NCBI RefSeq assembly: GCF_018449695.1
Contig: NZ_JAAVUY010000032.1
Span: 1-43,147, forward strand
Source of the DNA: Bradyrhizobium sp. dw_411
GTDB taxonomy: Bacteria > Pseudomonadota > Alphaproteobacteria > Rhizobiales > Xanthobacteraceae
Length of the DNA stretch: 43,147 bases
Direction: 5' to 3'
Shown: one piece after another, positions 33,408-41,807 of the stretch
Position numbering within the stretch: position 1 is the stretch's first letter
Layout of the letters: each line of letters begins with the position of its first letter
Notes under the pieces: generated by a model
The model's input: the letters and a program-made list of their open reading frames with translations, nothing else
Told to the model about the DNA's origin: nothing
The model's database searches: none
Made by a program: the position numbers and the translations under genes

Positions 33408-33433
33408 GTCGTCCCGGCCTTCGCCGGGACGAC
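33408..33433. repeat. Short hairpin repeat (family D)
   Basis: GTCGTCCCGGC-CTTC-GCCGGGACGAC: perfect 11-bp arms with a tetraloop. It lies between the terminator and the crotonase gene. Only one copy is in the window, but it has the form of the short palindromes often seen in Bradyrhizobium spacers. Confidence 0.6.
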
Positions 33434-33565
33434 GCTGAGAATTTATGGGCGCGTGCGACAGCCAATGTCGCGAAGCCGGCCATGGACAAGCCCGCCCGGA
33501 AAATCAAAAATGGGATCAGGGTTGAAACTTCCGCACTGCGGAACAAACAAAGCGGGCCAAAACGC

Positions 33566-34366
33566 ATGAAGACACAAATGACGTTCAAGCACATCACGCT
33601 CGATTTCGATGGACTGGTTGCCGTGCTCAAGCTCGACCATCAGGAAGTGATGAACGCGGTCTCGCTTGAGATGCTGACCAGCCTTGGCGAGGCGCTCGAT
33701 GCGATCGAGGAAAAACGCGTCGAGGTCCGTTGCCTCGTCATCACAGGTGCGGGACGTGCATTCTGCACCGGCGCCAATCTGCAAGGACGTGCTGTAAAGC
33801 CAGGCAGGAGCAATGCCGGCGCGGCGCTGGAGACTGCGTTTCATCCGTTCCTGCGGCGGCTGCGCAATCTGCATTGCCCGATCGTGACCTCGGTCAATGG
33901 CGCTGCCGCTGGCGCCGGCATGAGCTTCGCGCTGATGGGCGACATGATCCTGTGCGCGCGTTCGTCGTATTTCCTGCAGGCGTTCCGCCGCATCGGTCTG
34001 GTCCCCGACTGCGGATCGACCTGGCTATTGCCGCGGCTGATCGGCAAGGCGCGTTCGGTCGAATTGTCGTTGATGGGCGAGCGGCTTCCAGCCGAGAAGG
34101 CGCTGGAGTGGGGGCTGGTCAACCGGGTCTATGACGACGCTGTTTTGAGCGAGGAGACCATGAAGCTTGCACATGAACTGGCGAACGGCCCGACAATCGC
34201 TCTGTCGCTGATCCGCAAGCTCTATTGGGACAGTCCGGAAAATTCCTACGAGCAGCAGCTCAACCTCGAATTCGAATCCCAGCGCATTGCCGGCGCAACT
34301 GAAGATTTCAGGGAGGGTATTGCGGCGTTCCTTGAGAAGCGTCCGGCGCAATTTTTGGGGAAGTAA
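33566..34366 (+). CDS. Enoyl-CoA hydratase/isomerase family protein, PaaG-like
   Basis: A 266-residue crotonase-fold protein. Oxyanion hole segments: TGAGRAFCTGANLQG and NGAAAGAGMSF. The segment FLQAFRRIGLVPDCGSTWLL is like that of PaaG-type ring-enoyl-CoA isomerases: the first catalytic Glu of hydratases (FGQPE) is Phe here, but Asp follows in VPDCGS and the second Glu is kept in SVELSLMG. This suggests an isomerase rather than a hydratase (inference). I chose the ATG at 33566; the frame is open 60 codons further up through repeat-like sequence. The ribosome site is weak. A family C repeat separates it from the convergent crotonase. Confidence 0.87.
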   Translation: MKTQMTFKHITLDFDGLVAVLKLDHQEVMNAVSLEMLTSLGEALDAIEEKRVEVRCLVITGAGRAFCTGANLQGRAVKPGRSNAGAALETAFHPFLRRLRNLHCPIVTSVNGAAAGAGMSFALMGDMILCARSSYFLQAFRRIGLVPDCGSTWLLPRLIGKARSVELSLMGERLPAEKALEWGLVNRVYDDAVLSEETMKLAHELANGPTIALSLIRKLYWDSPENSYEQQLNLEFESQRIAGATEDFREGIAAFLEKRPAQFLGK

Positions 34367-34368
34367 CA

Positions 34369-34455
34369 CCCGTCATTCCGGGGCGATGCAAAGCATCGAA
34401 CCCGGAATCTCGAGATTCCGGGTCTGGTGCTTACGCACCATCCCGGAATGACGGG
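34369..34455. repeat. Family C repeat, copy 2
   Basis: 87 bp, CCCGTCATTCC to GGAATGACGGG, near identical to the copy at 30294-30379. It fills the whole 91-bp gap between two convergent crotonase genes, starting 2 bp after one stop codon and ending 2 bp before the other. Confidence 0.88.
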
Positions 34456-34457
34456 TG

Positions 34458-35237
34458 TCATTTCCCCGTCCATTTCGGCGGGCGCTTTTCGGAAAACGCC
34501 TTCGGGCCCTCAATGTAATCCTGCGACGCGGCCATCGCCTTGACCGCGGGATATTCGCGCTGCTCGGCAATCGCCTGTTCCAGTGACACTGCGAGGCCTT
34601 TCTGAATGGTCTGCTTGGAAGCGCGGATCGACATCGGGCTGTTCTTGCAGATGGTCTCCGCCCAGCGCTCCGCCGCCGCCAGCGCTTCGCCTGCCGGAAC
34701 CACCTCGTTGACGAAGCCGAGTTCGTGACCTTCGCGCGCGCTGACATGGCGCGCGGTTAGGATCATGCCCATCGCGCGCTTGAGGCCGATCTGCCGCGGC
34801 AGCCGGTGCAACCCGCCGGCCAGCGCGGCGAGGCCGACGCGCGGTTCGGGCAATGCGAATGTCGCATTCTCGGAGGCGATAATGAGGTCGCAGGCCAGCG
34901 CGATCTCGAAGCCGCCGCCCATCGCGACGCCGTTGACCGCCGCGATGATCGGCTTGTCGCAATCGAAGCGGGAGGTCAGCCCGGCGAATCCGCCGGTATC
35001 CCAGCCGCGTTTGCCGCCGGCGGCCTGCCATTTCAAATCGTTTCCCGCGCAAAACGCCTTGTCGCCCGCGCCGGTAATGATCGCGACCCATTGCTCGGGA
35101 TCGGCGGCGAAATCGTTAAACACTCTGTTCAGTTCGAAATGTGCGTCGGTATGCAGCGCGTTGTAAACTTCGGGGCGCGATAGCGTTACGATCGTGATCG
35201 GGCCTTTGCGCGTCACTTTGGAAAATTTCAAATCCAT
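34458..35237 (-). CDS. Enoyl-CoA hydratase-related (crotonase) protein
   Basis: A 259-residue crotonase-fold protein. CoA and oxyanion segments: TGAGDKAFCAGNDLKWQ and NGVAMGGGFEIALACD. The first catalytic Glu is kept (FALPEPRVG), but the second one is Gly: RAMGMILT aligns with the AMEMVLTG of hydratases. The protein is therefore probably not a standard hydratase; a carnitinyl-CoA dehydratase-like, isomerase or hydrolase role is possible. It lies 20 bp after the acyl-CoA synthetase gene and is likely co-transcribed with it, so it should act on the acyl-CoA made by that enzyme. Ends in KRPPKWTGK, the usual C-terminus of this group. Confidence 0.88.
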   Translation of the reverse strand: MDLKFSKVTRKGPITIVTLSRPEVYNALHTDAHFELNRVFNDFAADPEQWVAIITGAGDKAFCAGNDLKWQAAGGKRGWDTGGFAGLTSRFDCDKPIIAAVNGVAMGGGFEIALACDLIIASENATFALPEPRVGLAALAGGLHRLPRQIGLKRAMGMILTARHVSAREGHELGFVNEVVPAGEALAAAERWAETICKNSPMSIRASKQTIQKGLAVSLEQAIAEQREYPAVKAMAASQDYIEGPKAFSEKRPPKWTGK

Positions 35238-35257
35238 ATTCGCTCCGTCGTTTCTTT

Positions 35258-36835
35258 TTAATTCACCTGCCGGTCTTTACCCACCCAGTAGGGATCGCGC
35301 AAATGACGGCGCAGGATCTTGCCCGAGGCATTGCGGGGCAGCGCGTCGATGAAATCGACGGTCTTCGGTGTCTTGAAGATCGCGATGCGCTGGCGGGTGA
35401 AGCCGATGATGTCAGCGGCGCTAGCCTGTTTGCCGGGCTTCATCACCACGATCGCCTTGACCGCTTCGCCCCATTGGTCGTCGGGCACGCCGACCACCGC
35501 TACTTCGGCCACATCAGGATGATCGCAGATCGCGCTTTCGACTTCGGCCGGATAGATATTCTCGCCGCCGGAAATGATCATGTCCTTGATGCGGTCGTGG
35601 ATGTAGAGATAGCCGTCGCTGTCCATGTAGCCGGCGTCACCGGTGCGCAGCCAGCCTTCGCTGTCGAGTGTGCGAGCGGTGGCCTCCGGCAAATTCCAGT
35701 AACCCGCCATGTTCGAGCCTGATCGCGTGGCGATCTCGCCGACTTCGCCAAGCGGCAATCGCTTGCCGTCGGCATCGAGGATCGCGAGTTCGACGCCCGG
35801 CAGCGCCTTGCCGGCCGAGCGCATCCGGTCCAGTCCCTCGACGTGGTCTTCCGGCGGCAGCGCCACGATGCCGCCGGTGGTCTCGGTCATGCCGTAGACC
35901 TGCACGAAGCCGCAGCCGAACACCTGGATGCATTCCTTGAGCAGCGCGGCGGGGATCGGCGACGCGCCGTACAGCATGTATTTAAGCCGCGAAAAATCCA
36001 CCTCGCGCGCGCGAGGCTGGCGCACCACGAACTGCATCGCGGCAGGGACCATGAAAAGCTTCGTAATGCGGGAGTGCTCGATAAAATCCAGCACCTTGTT
36101 GGGATCGAATTCGCGGGCGATCACGCCTTTAGCCCCGTGATAGACACCGAGCACACCCCAGCCGGAACCGCCGATGTGGAAGATCGGCATTGCGACCAGC
36201 GAGACGTCATCCTCGGTCCATTTGTTCCAGTCGGGCTTTTCGCCCTGGCCGGTCTCCACCAGATTGAGAAGATTGGCATGCGACAGCATCGCGCCTTTTG
36301 GTTTTCCCGTCGTACCGGAGGTGTAAAGCTGGATCGCGATGTCGCGTGGGCCAATCGCGATGTCGGGATCCTCTTCGCTTTGTCCGTCCCGCCAGGCTGT
36401 GTAGGCCTGCCAGCCGGCCGCGCCGCCTTCGGTCGCGATGAAGGTGCGCACATCGGGCAATTGATCCGTGATGCGCTGGACTTGCTCGGTGAACTCCGGC
36501 CCGACGAACAGCACGGGCGCCTTGCAATCCCCGACGATGAAGGCGATCTCGGGTCCGGCCAGCCGCCAGTTCACAGGCGTCATCACCACATTGGCCTTGA
36601 TCGCGCCGAGCCACAGTTCGAAATAGATGTCGCTGTTCTTGCCGAGATAGGCGATGCGCTCGCCGGTCTTGACGCCGGTCGCCTTAAGCGCGTTGGCGAC
36701 GCGATTGGTGTTGCGATCGAGATCGGAAAAGCTGGTCTGGCGTCCCTCGAATTCGAACGCGATGAAATCGCCGCGGGACTTCACCCGCTCGCGCACCATG
36801 TCGGCAAGGTTTGCCGTTTCCTCAGATACGGACAT
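35258..36835 (-). CDS. Fatty acyl-CoA synthetase (AMP-forming ligase)
   Basis: A 525-residue member of the ANL adenylating superfamily that activates carboxylic acids with ATP and CoA. The phosphate loop YTSGTTGKPKGAMLSH is near residue 172; the adenine region YGMTETTGG is present; the hinge DGYLYIHDRIKDMIISGGEN and the C-terminal catalytic Lys in LPRNASGKILRRHL are intact. The substrate may be a medium or long fatty acid or an aromatic acid. It is first in a leftward operon with a crotonase. The start ATG at 36835 gives MSVSEETANLADMV, usual for this group. A family A repeat and the end of a leftward SDR gene lie upstream. Confidence 0.9.
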   Translation of the reverse strand: MSVSEETANLADMVRERVKSRGDFIAFEFEGRQTSFSDLDRNTNRVANALKATGVKTGERIAYLGKNSDIYFELWLGAIKANVVMTPVNWRLAGPEIAFIVGDCKAPVLFVGPEFTEQVQRITDQLPDVRTFIATEGGAAGWQAYTAWRDGQSEEDPDIAIGPRDIAIQLYTSGTTGKPKGAMLSHANLLNLVETGQGEKPDWNKWTEDDVSLVAMPIFHIGGSGWGVLGVYHGAKGVIAREFDPNKVLDFIEHSRITKLFMVPAAMQFVVRQPRAREVDFSRLKYMLYGASPIPAALLKECIQVFGCGFVQVYGMTETTGGIVALPPEDHVEGLDRMRSAGKALPGVELAILDADGKRLPLGEVGEIATRSGSNMAGYWNLPEATARTLDSEGWLRTGDAGYMDSDGYLYIHDRIKDMIISGGENIYPAEVESAICDHPDVAEVAVVGVPDDQWGEAVKAIVVMKPGKQASAADIIGFTRQRIAIFKTPKTVDFIDALPRNASGKILRRHLRDPYWVGKDRQVN

Positions 36836-36954
36836 GTTGCCCCCGGCAGTTTTTATGTTGTTGGGCGGAGTGTGACGTCATCTCGCGCTAAAAACAATAC
36901 GGCAAACAGAATCCTGGTGCTTCAACAGCGTGGTCACAGCAAACGCCGGGCAAA

Positions 36955-37062
36955 TTCCTCATGGTGAGGAGCGCGCTTTGGCGCGCGTCTCGAACCATGA
37001 GAGCCCCGGTGCTTTACATCCTTCGAGACGCGGCCAAGCGGCCGCTCGTCAGGATGAGGTTC
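36955..37062. repeat. Family A composite repeat (two inverted hairpin modules)
   Basis: Left module CTCATGGTGAGGAG with inner stem GCGCGC-TTTG-GCGCGC; spacer AGCCCCGGTGCTTTA; right module CATCCTTCGAGAC with inner stem GCGGCC-AAGC-GGCCGC. The right module contains the TGA stop codon (37051-37049, minus strand) of the SDR gene. Confidence 0.88.
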
Positions 37063-37930
37063 CTCTTGCAGCGCGGTCCTTTTCGTTCTGCGCCTTGATC
37101 GCGTCGCGTGCGGCGGTCCAGTCGGCATCGGACCAGTCGCGCAATTGATAGAAGTTGCCGCCCATCGCGAGCGCCTGGCCGCCATCCATCGCGATGGTCT
37201 CGCCGTTGATCCAGTCGCAGCCGCCGGAAATCAGGAACACCGCCAAATTCTGCAGTTCTTCCATCTTGCCGACACGGCCCATCGGGTTTTGCGCAATCGT
37301 GCGCGCGCCGGCTTCGTCGCCGGGCTTGATGCGCTTGCTCATGCCTTCGGTCGGAATTTCGCCGGGCGCAATCGTGTTGAGCCGGATGCCGTAGCGTCCC
37401 CATTCCGTCGCCAGCGACATCGTCATGGCGTGGATCGCGGACTTGCTCATCGCGGAAGGCACCACATAGGGGCTGCCATTGCGCACCCAGGTGACGGTGA
37501 TAGACACGACATTGCCGCGATGGCCGCCGGCGATCCAGCGCCGGCCGACCGCGTGCGTCACATAGAATGTGCCGTGCATGACGATATTGGCGACCGCATC
37601 GAAGCCGCGCGGCGTCAGGTCCTGCGTGCGCGAGATGAAATTGCCGGCGGCGTTGTTGACGAGGTCGGTGAGCGGGCCGTCGGTGAAAATCGCCTCGATC
37701 ATCTCATCGACCGCGAGCGCGTTTCGGATATCGATGCCGTGGCTCATCACCCGGCCGCCATAGAGGTCCATCAACTCGGTGGCGGTTTCGTCGCAGACGC
37801 TTTTGCGGCGGCCGCAGATGTGAACCTCGGCGCCGAGCTGCAGGAAGCGCGCCGCCATCGACTTGCCGAGGCCGGTACCGCCGCCGGTGACAAGAATGCG
37901 CCGGCCCGCAAGGAGCTGTTCGTTGAACAT
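37049..37930 (-). CDS. SDR family oxidoreductase, 2,4-dienoyl-CoA reductase-like
   Basis: A 293-residue SDR. NAD(P) loop TGGGTGLGKSMAARF (near residue 14), NNAAGNFISRTQDLTP (typical of the TER/DECR branch), active-site region SPYVVPSAMSKSAIHAMTMS, and the C-terminal GCDWINGETIAMDGGQA. The DECR branch reduces 2,4-dienoyl-CoA or enoyl-CoA in beta-oxidation of unsaturated acids, which suits the adjacent crotonase and acyl-CoA synthetase genes. I chose the ATG at 37930; the open frame upstream crosses the divergent promoter. CTGGAGG and GGAGG lie upstream. The last residues (RGTSS) and stop come from a family A repeat. Confidence 0.87.
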   Translation of the reverse strand: MFNEQLLAGRRILVTGGGTGLGKSMAARFLQLGAEVHICGRRKSVCDETATELMDLYGGRVMSHGIDIRNALAVDEMIEAIFTDGPLTDLVNNAAGNFISRTQDLTPRGFDAVANIVMHGTFYVTHAVGRRWIAGGHRGNVVSITVTWVRNGSPYVVPSAMSKSAIHAMTMSLATEWGRYGIRLNTIAPGEIPTEGMSKRIKPGDEAGARTIAQNPMGRVGKMEELQNLAVFLISGGCDWINGETIAMDGGQALAMGGNFYQLRDWSDADWTAARDAIKAQNEKDRAARGTSS

Positions 37931-37962
37931 GGAGGTTCCACCCCTGGAGGCTTGCTTGTTAA

Positions 37963-37978
37963 TTAGTTGATTGACTAA
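37963..37978. promoter_or_regulatory. Candidate operator in the SDR/crotonase divergent promoter
   Basis: TTAGTTGATTGACTAA: 5-bp inverted arms TTAGT and ACTAA around 6 bases, in an AT-rich patch. It is 33 bp before the SDR start and 58 bp before the divergent crotonase start. The form suits a TetR-type operator of fatty acid genes. No TetR gene is in the window. Confidence 0.45.
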
Positions 37979-38035
37979 AACCGGACTGCGCCTTTCTGTA
38001 AAGTGGCTGCAACGAAAAGAGTGGAGGAAGTTTCC

Positions 38036-38848
38036 ATGGACGATCGTGTCTCGGTATCGATCTCGGAAGGCGTCGCCGACGTCCGTCTGGCGCGGGCGGA
38101 CAAGATGAATGCGCTCGATGCCGCGATGTTCGAGGCGCTGGTCGCGACCTGCGACCGCCTGGGCCGTGAAAAGGGCTTGCGGGCGGTAGTATTGTCCGGG
38201 GAAGGCCGCTCGTTCTGCGCCGGCCTCGATATGAACAGGTTCGCCGCCATGAAGGAAGGCGGCGGCAGCGGGATCGCGGGCGGCGAAACGCGTGACCTGA
38301 CCCCACGCACCCATGGCCTTGCCAATTTCCCGCAACAGGCGGTGTGGGGATGGCGGCAGCTTCCGGTGCCGGTGATCGCCGCGATCCAGGGCGTGGCATT
38401 CGGCGGCGGCTTTCAGCTCGCGCTCGGCGCCGACATGCGGTTCCTGGCGCCGGACGCCCGGATGTCGATCATGGAGATCAAATGGGGGCTGATACCGGAT
38501 ATGGCGGGGACGCCGATCCTGGCGAGCCTCGTGCGTGACGATATCCTGCGCGAACTGACTTACACCGGCCGGATTTTCTCGGCGCAGGAAGCCATGAGTT
38601 ACGGCCTCGCGACGCGGATCTGCGACGACCCGCGCGCTGCCGCCCTGAAAGTCGCGCGCGAGATCGCGGGCAAGAGCCCCGACGCGATCCGCGCCGCCAA
38701 GCGTCTGCTGAACAATTTAAGCGTCGATCCCGCTGCTGCGCTGCAGGCTGAATCCGTCGAACAGATGAAGCTGATGGGTGCGCGCAATCAGCTTGAAGCC
38801 GTGCGCGCCAATATCGAAAAGCGCGCCCCGCGCTTCGCCGACGTTTGA
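38036..38848 (+). CDS. Enoyl-CoA hydratase/isomerase family protein
   Basis: A 270-residue crotonase. Oxyanion segments: SGEGRSFCAGLDMNRF and QGVAFGGGFQLALGAD. Both Glu positions used by hydratases are kept (MSIMEIKWGLIPDMAGT and LRELTYTGR), together with an Asp in IPDMAG that also occurs in dienoyl-CoA isomerases. It is the most complete active site of the three crotonases here. The ATG at 38036 follows GTGGAGGAAG. It is divergent from the DECR-like SDR with a shared 105-bp promoter region, so the two may be co-regulated for unsaturated fatty acid breakdown. PEP carboxylase follows 139 bp later on the same strand. Confidence 0.88.
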   Translation: MDDRVSVSISEGVADVRLARADKMNALDAAMFEALVATCDRLGREKGLRAVVLSGEGRSFCAGLDMNRFAAMKEGGGSGIAGGETRDLTPRTHGLANFPQQAVWGWRQLPVPVIAAIQGVAFGGGFQLALGADMRFLAPDARMSIMEIKWGLIPDMAGTPILASLVRDDILRELTYTGRIFSAQEAMSYGLATRICDDPRAAALKVAREIAGKSPDAIRAAKRLLNNLSVDPAAALQAESVEQMKLMGARNQLEAVRANIEKRAPRFADV

Positions 38849-38987
38849 CATTCTAACCTCATCCCTGCGTGAGCGCTCTTCACCAGGAGGACACCTCCAG
38901 TCTAGCCGCCGCCCTCATCTTGGTCTTGCGCAAAGCCGCAAAAATTGCGACTCAAGGGAGCCGGGCAGTTTCTGGAGCATCCACGTC

Positions 38988-41780
38988 ATGTCATCCCAGA
39001 TCATGCCTTCCGATACCGACCTGCGGTCCAATCGCGCCGACGACGCTCTGGCGCTCGAGGAAGATGCCCGGCTGCGGAATGATATCCGGCTGCTGGGGCG
39101 CATTCTCGGTGATACCGTGCGCGATCAGGAAGGCGCCGATGTGTTCGACCTGGTCGAACGTATCCGGCAGACCTCGATCCGGTTTCACCGCGATGACGAC
39201 AAGCCGGCGCGGCGCGAGCTTGAGATCATCCTCGATGGCATGTCGACCAGCGAAACCGTCCGCATCGTGCGCGCCTTCAGCTATTTTTCGCACCTCGCCA
39301 ATATCGCCGAAGATCAGAACAACATCCGGCAAATGCGGATGCGCGCGACCGGAGGCGAATCGCCGGGATCGCTGCCATCAACGCTGTCGCATGCGCGTAG
39401 CGCCGGTTTCAGCGCGGCCGATTTGCGCAAATTCTTCGAGAGTGCGCTGGTCAGTCCGGTTCTGACCGCGCATCCGACCGAAGTCCGCCGCAAGAGCACG
39501 ATCGACCGCGAAATGGAGATCGCCGCCTTGCTGGACCGGCGTGAGCGGGTTCAGTTGACGCCGGACGAACTGGCGGCGAGCGACGAGCAATTGCGGCGTG
39601 CGGTGGTGACGCTGTGGCAGACCAATCTATTGCGCCGTACCAAGCTCACGGTGCTGGACGAGGTCGCCAACGGACTTTCATTCTACGATTACACTTTCCT
39701 GCACGAGGTGCCGCGGCTGCATTGCGCGCTGGAGGATCGCCTGAACGAGGGCGACGGCAGCGCGCGCGGCGAACTGGCGTCGTTCCTGCGGATGGGGAGC
39801 TGGATCGGCGGCGACCGCGACGGCAATCCCTTCGTCACCGCCGAGGTGATGCGGGGCACGCTGCGCCTGCAAAGCAGCCGCGTACTGCGGTTTTATCTGG
39901 AGGAATTGCACGCGCTCGGCGCCGAATTGTCGCTGGCGGCGCATCTGGCAGACATCTCCGAAGAATTGCGCGCGCTCGCCGCACGCTCGCCCGATACCTC
40001 GCCGCATCGAAGTGGTGAGCCCTATCGTCTGGCGGTGTCCGGCATCTATGCGCGGCTGACTGCGACGGCGTCAAAACTCGAGGTCGAAACCACGCGCCCG
40101 CCGGTCGGTGAAGCGACGCCTTATACGAGCGTGCAGGAGTTCAAGGCCGACCTCGATATCCTCGATCGCTCGCTGATCGCCAATAACTCGGGCGTCATCG
40201 CGCGGGGCCGGCTGCGGCTGCTGCGCCGGGCGGTGGACTGTTTCGGCTTTCATCTCGCCAGATTGGACATGCGGCAAAATTCCGCGGTGCATGAGCGCAC
40301 CGTCGCCGAACTGATCGATGCGGCGATGCCCGGCATGTCCTATCTCGCTTTGAACGAAGAAGCGCGGATCGCGCTGCTTACCAGCGAGCTGCGCAATTCC
40401 AGGCCTTTGACCTCGGCCTTCGTGAAGTACAGCGACGAGACGATGGGAGAGCTTGCCGTTTTCCACGAGGCGGCGAAGGCGCATGCGCTTTTCGGCACCG
40501 ATGCGATCCCCCAATGCATCATCTCGATGTGCAAGGGAATCTCCGACATGCTGGAGGTCGCGCTGCTCCTCAAGGAAGCCGGGCTGGTCGATCCCTCCGG
40601 CCGCAGCGCGCTCAACATCGTGCCGCTGTTCGAGACCATCGAGGATTTACAGGCCAGTTCCGCGATCATGGACCGGCTGTTGTCGATGCATGATTACCGC
40701 AAGCTAGTCGACAGCCGCCGCTCGGTGCAGGAGGTGATGCTCGGTTATTCCGACAGCAACAAGGATGGCGGGTTCGTCACCTCGGGCTGGGAACTCTACA
40801 AGGCCGAGATCGGGCTGGTCGAGGTGTTCGAGCACCACGGCGTGCGGCTGCGGCTGTTCCACGGCCGCGGCGGTTCGGTTGGCCGCGGTGGCGGGCCGAG
40901 CTATGACGCCATCATCGCGCAGCCAGGCGGCGCGGTGAACGGCCAGATCAGGATCACCGAACAGGGCGAGATCATCTCCAGCAAATATTCCAACGCCGAA
41001 GTCGGCCGCAACAATCTGGAAATCCTAGCCGCCGCCACCCTCGAGGCAAGTCTTTTGCAGCCGCGACAAAGCGCGCCGTCAGGGGATTATTTAAAGGCGA
41101 TGGAGCAATTGTCCGCGCTCGCCTTCAAGGCCTATCGCGGGCTGGTCTATGAGACCGAAGGCTTTGCCGATTATTTCTGGGCCTCGACCGTCATCACCGA
41201 AATCTCCACGCTCAACATCGGCAGCCGCCCGGCCTCGCGCAAGAAGACCCGCGAGATCGAAGACCTTCGCGCCATTCCCTGGGTGTTCAGTTGGGCGCAA
41301 TGCCGGTTGATGCTGCCGGGATGGTATGGGTTTGGCAGCGCGGTCGAGACCTGGGTGGCGGAACATCCGGACAAAGGCATGCCGTTCCTGCGGGAGCTTT
41401 ACAAGGAGTGGCCGTTCTTCCGCACTTTGCTTTCGAACATGGACATGGTGCTGGCCAAGAGCTCGATCGCGATTGCCTCACGTTATGCCGAACTCGTGCC
41501 AGACACGACATTGCGCGACAACATCTTCGGACGGATCCGGCGCGAATGGCACACCTCGATCGAGACGCTGCTCGACATCATGGGCCAGGAACGGTTGCTG
41601 CAGGGCAATCCGCTGCTGGAACGCTCGATTCGCAATCGCTTTCCCTATCTCGATCCGTTGAACCACGTGCAGGTGGAATTGCTCAAGGAGCATCGCGCGC
41701 AGAACCCGGATGAACAGGTGCTGCGCGGGATTCAGCTTACGATCAATGGTATTTCAGCGGGATTGAGGAATAGCGGATAG
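38988..41780 (+). CDS. ppc: Phosphoenolpyruvate carboxylase
   Basis: A 930-residue cytoplasmic enzyme that adds bicarbonate to PEP to give oxaloacetate and so refills the TCA cycle. Signature segments are intact: the catalytic His in VLTAHPTEVRRKS (near residue 160), GSWIGGDRDGNPFVT, MLGYSDSNKDGGFVTSGW, the Arg/Gly loop LFHGRGGSVGRGGGPSYDAI, and EQGEIISSKYSN. The C-terminus is INGISAGLRNSG, where most bacterial enzymes end in RNTG. I chose the ATG at 38988 (MSSQIMPSDTD), with TGGAG 11 bases upstream; the frame is open 70 codons further but without a ribosome site. Length is normal (880-940). It is an isolated unit. Confidence 0.96.
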   Translation: MSSQIMPSDTDLRSNRADDALALEEDARLRNDIRLLGRILGDTVRDQEGADVFDLVERIRQTSIRFHRDDDKPARRELEIILDGMSTSETVRIVRAFSYFSHLANIAEDQNNIRQMRMRATGGESPGSLPSTLSHARSAGFSAADLRKFFESALVSPVLTAHPTEVRRKSTIDREMEIAALLDRRERVQLTPDELAASDEQLRRAVVTLWQTNLLRRTKLTVLDEVANGLSFYDYTFLHEVPRLHCALEDRLNEGDGSARGELASFLRMGSWIGGDRDGNPFVTAEVMRGTLRLQSSRVLRFYLEELHALGAELSLAAHLADISEELRALAARSPDTSPHRSGEPYRLAVSGIYARLTATASKLEVETTRPPVGEATPYTSVQEFKADLDILDRSLIANNSGVIARGRLRLLRRAVDCFGFHLARLDMRQNSAVHERTVAELIDAAMPGMSYLALNEEARIALLTSELRNSRPLTSAFVKYSDETMGELAVFHEAAKAHALFGTDAIPQCIISMCKGISDMLEVALLLKEAGLVDPSGRSALNIVPLFETIEDLQASSAIMDRLLSMHDYRKLVDSRRSVQEVMLGYSDSNKDGGFVTSGWELYKAEIGLVEVFEHHGVRLRLFHGRGGSVGRGGGPSYDAIIAQPGGAVNGQIRITEQGEIISSKYSNAEVGRNNLEILAAATLEASLLQPRQSAPSGDYLKAMEQLSALAFKAYRGLVYETEGFADYFWASTVITEISTLNIGSRPASRKKTREIEDLRAIPWVFSWAQCRLMLPGWYGFGSAVETWVAEHPDKGMPFLRELYKEWPFFRTLLSNMDMVLAKSSIAIASRYAELVPDTTLRDNIFGRIRREWHTSIETLLDIMGQERLLQGNPLLERSIRNRFPYLDPLNHVQVELLKEHRAQNPDEQVLRGIQLTINGISAGLRNSG

Positions 41781-41807
41781 GTAGGGCGTCGACAAGAATG
41801 TAGCTTT

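Noticed and set aside
36873..36880. TGACGTCA palindrome upstream of the acyl-CoA synthetase
   Set aside because: An 8-bp palindrome is expected by chance in a window of this size, and nothing else supports it.
35843..36967. A 374-codon open frame on the plus strand opposite the acyl-CoA synthetase
   Set aside because: Antisense shadow with low-complexity Arg/His/Ala composition; the synthetase motifs are on the other strand.
37931..38335. N-terminal extension of the SDR reading frame up to 38335
   Set aside because: It would overlap the divergent crotonase gene and its promoter. The family start and a good ribosome site are at 37930.
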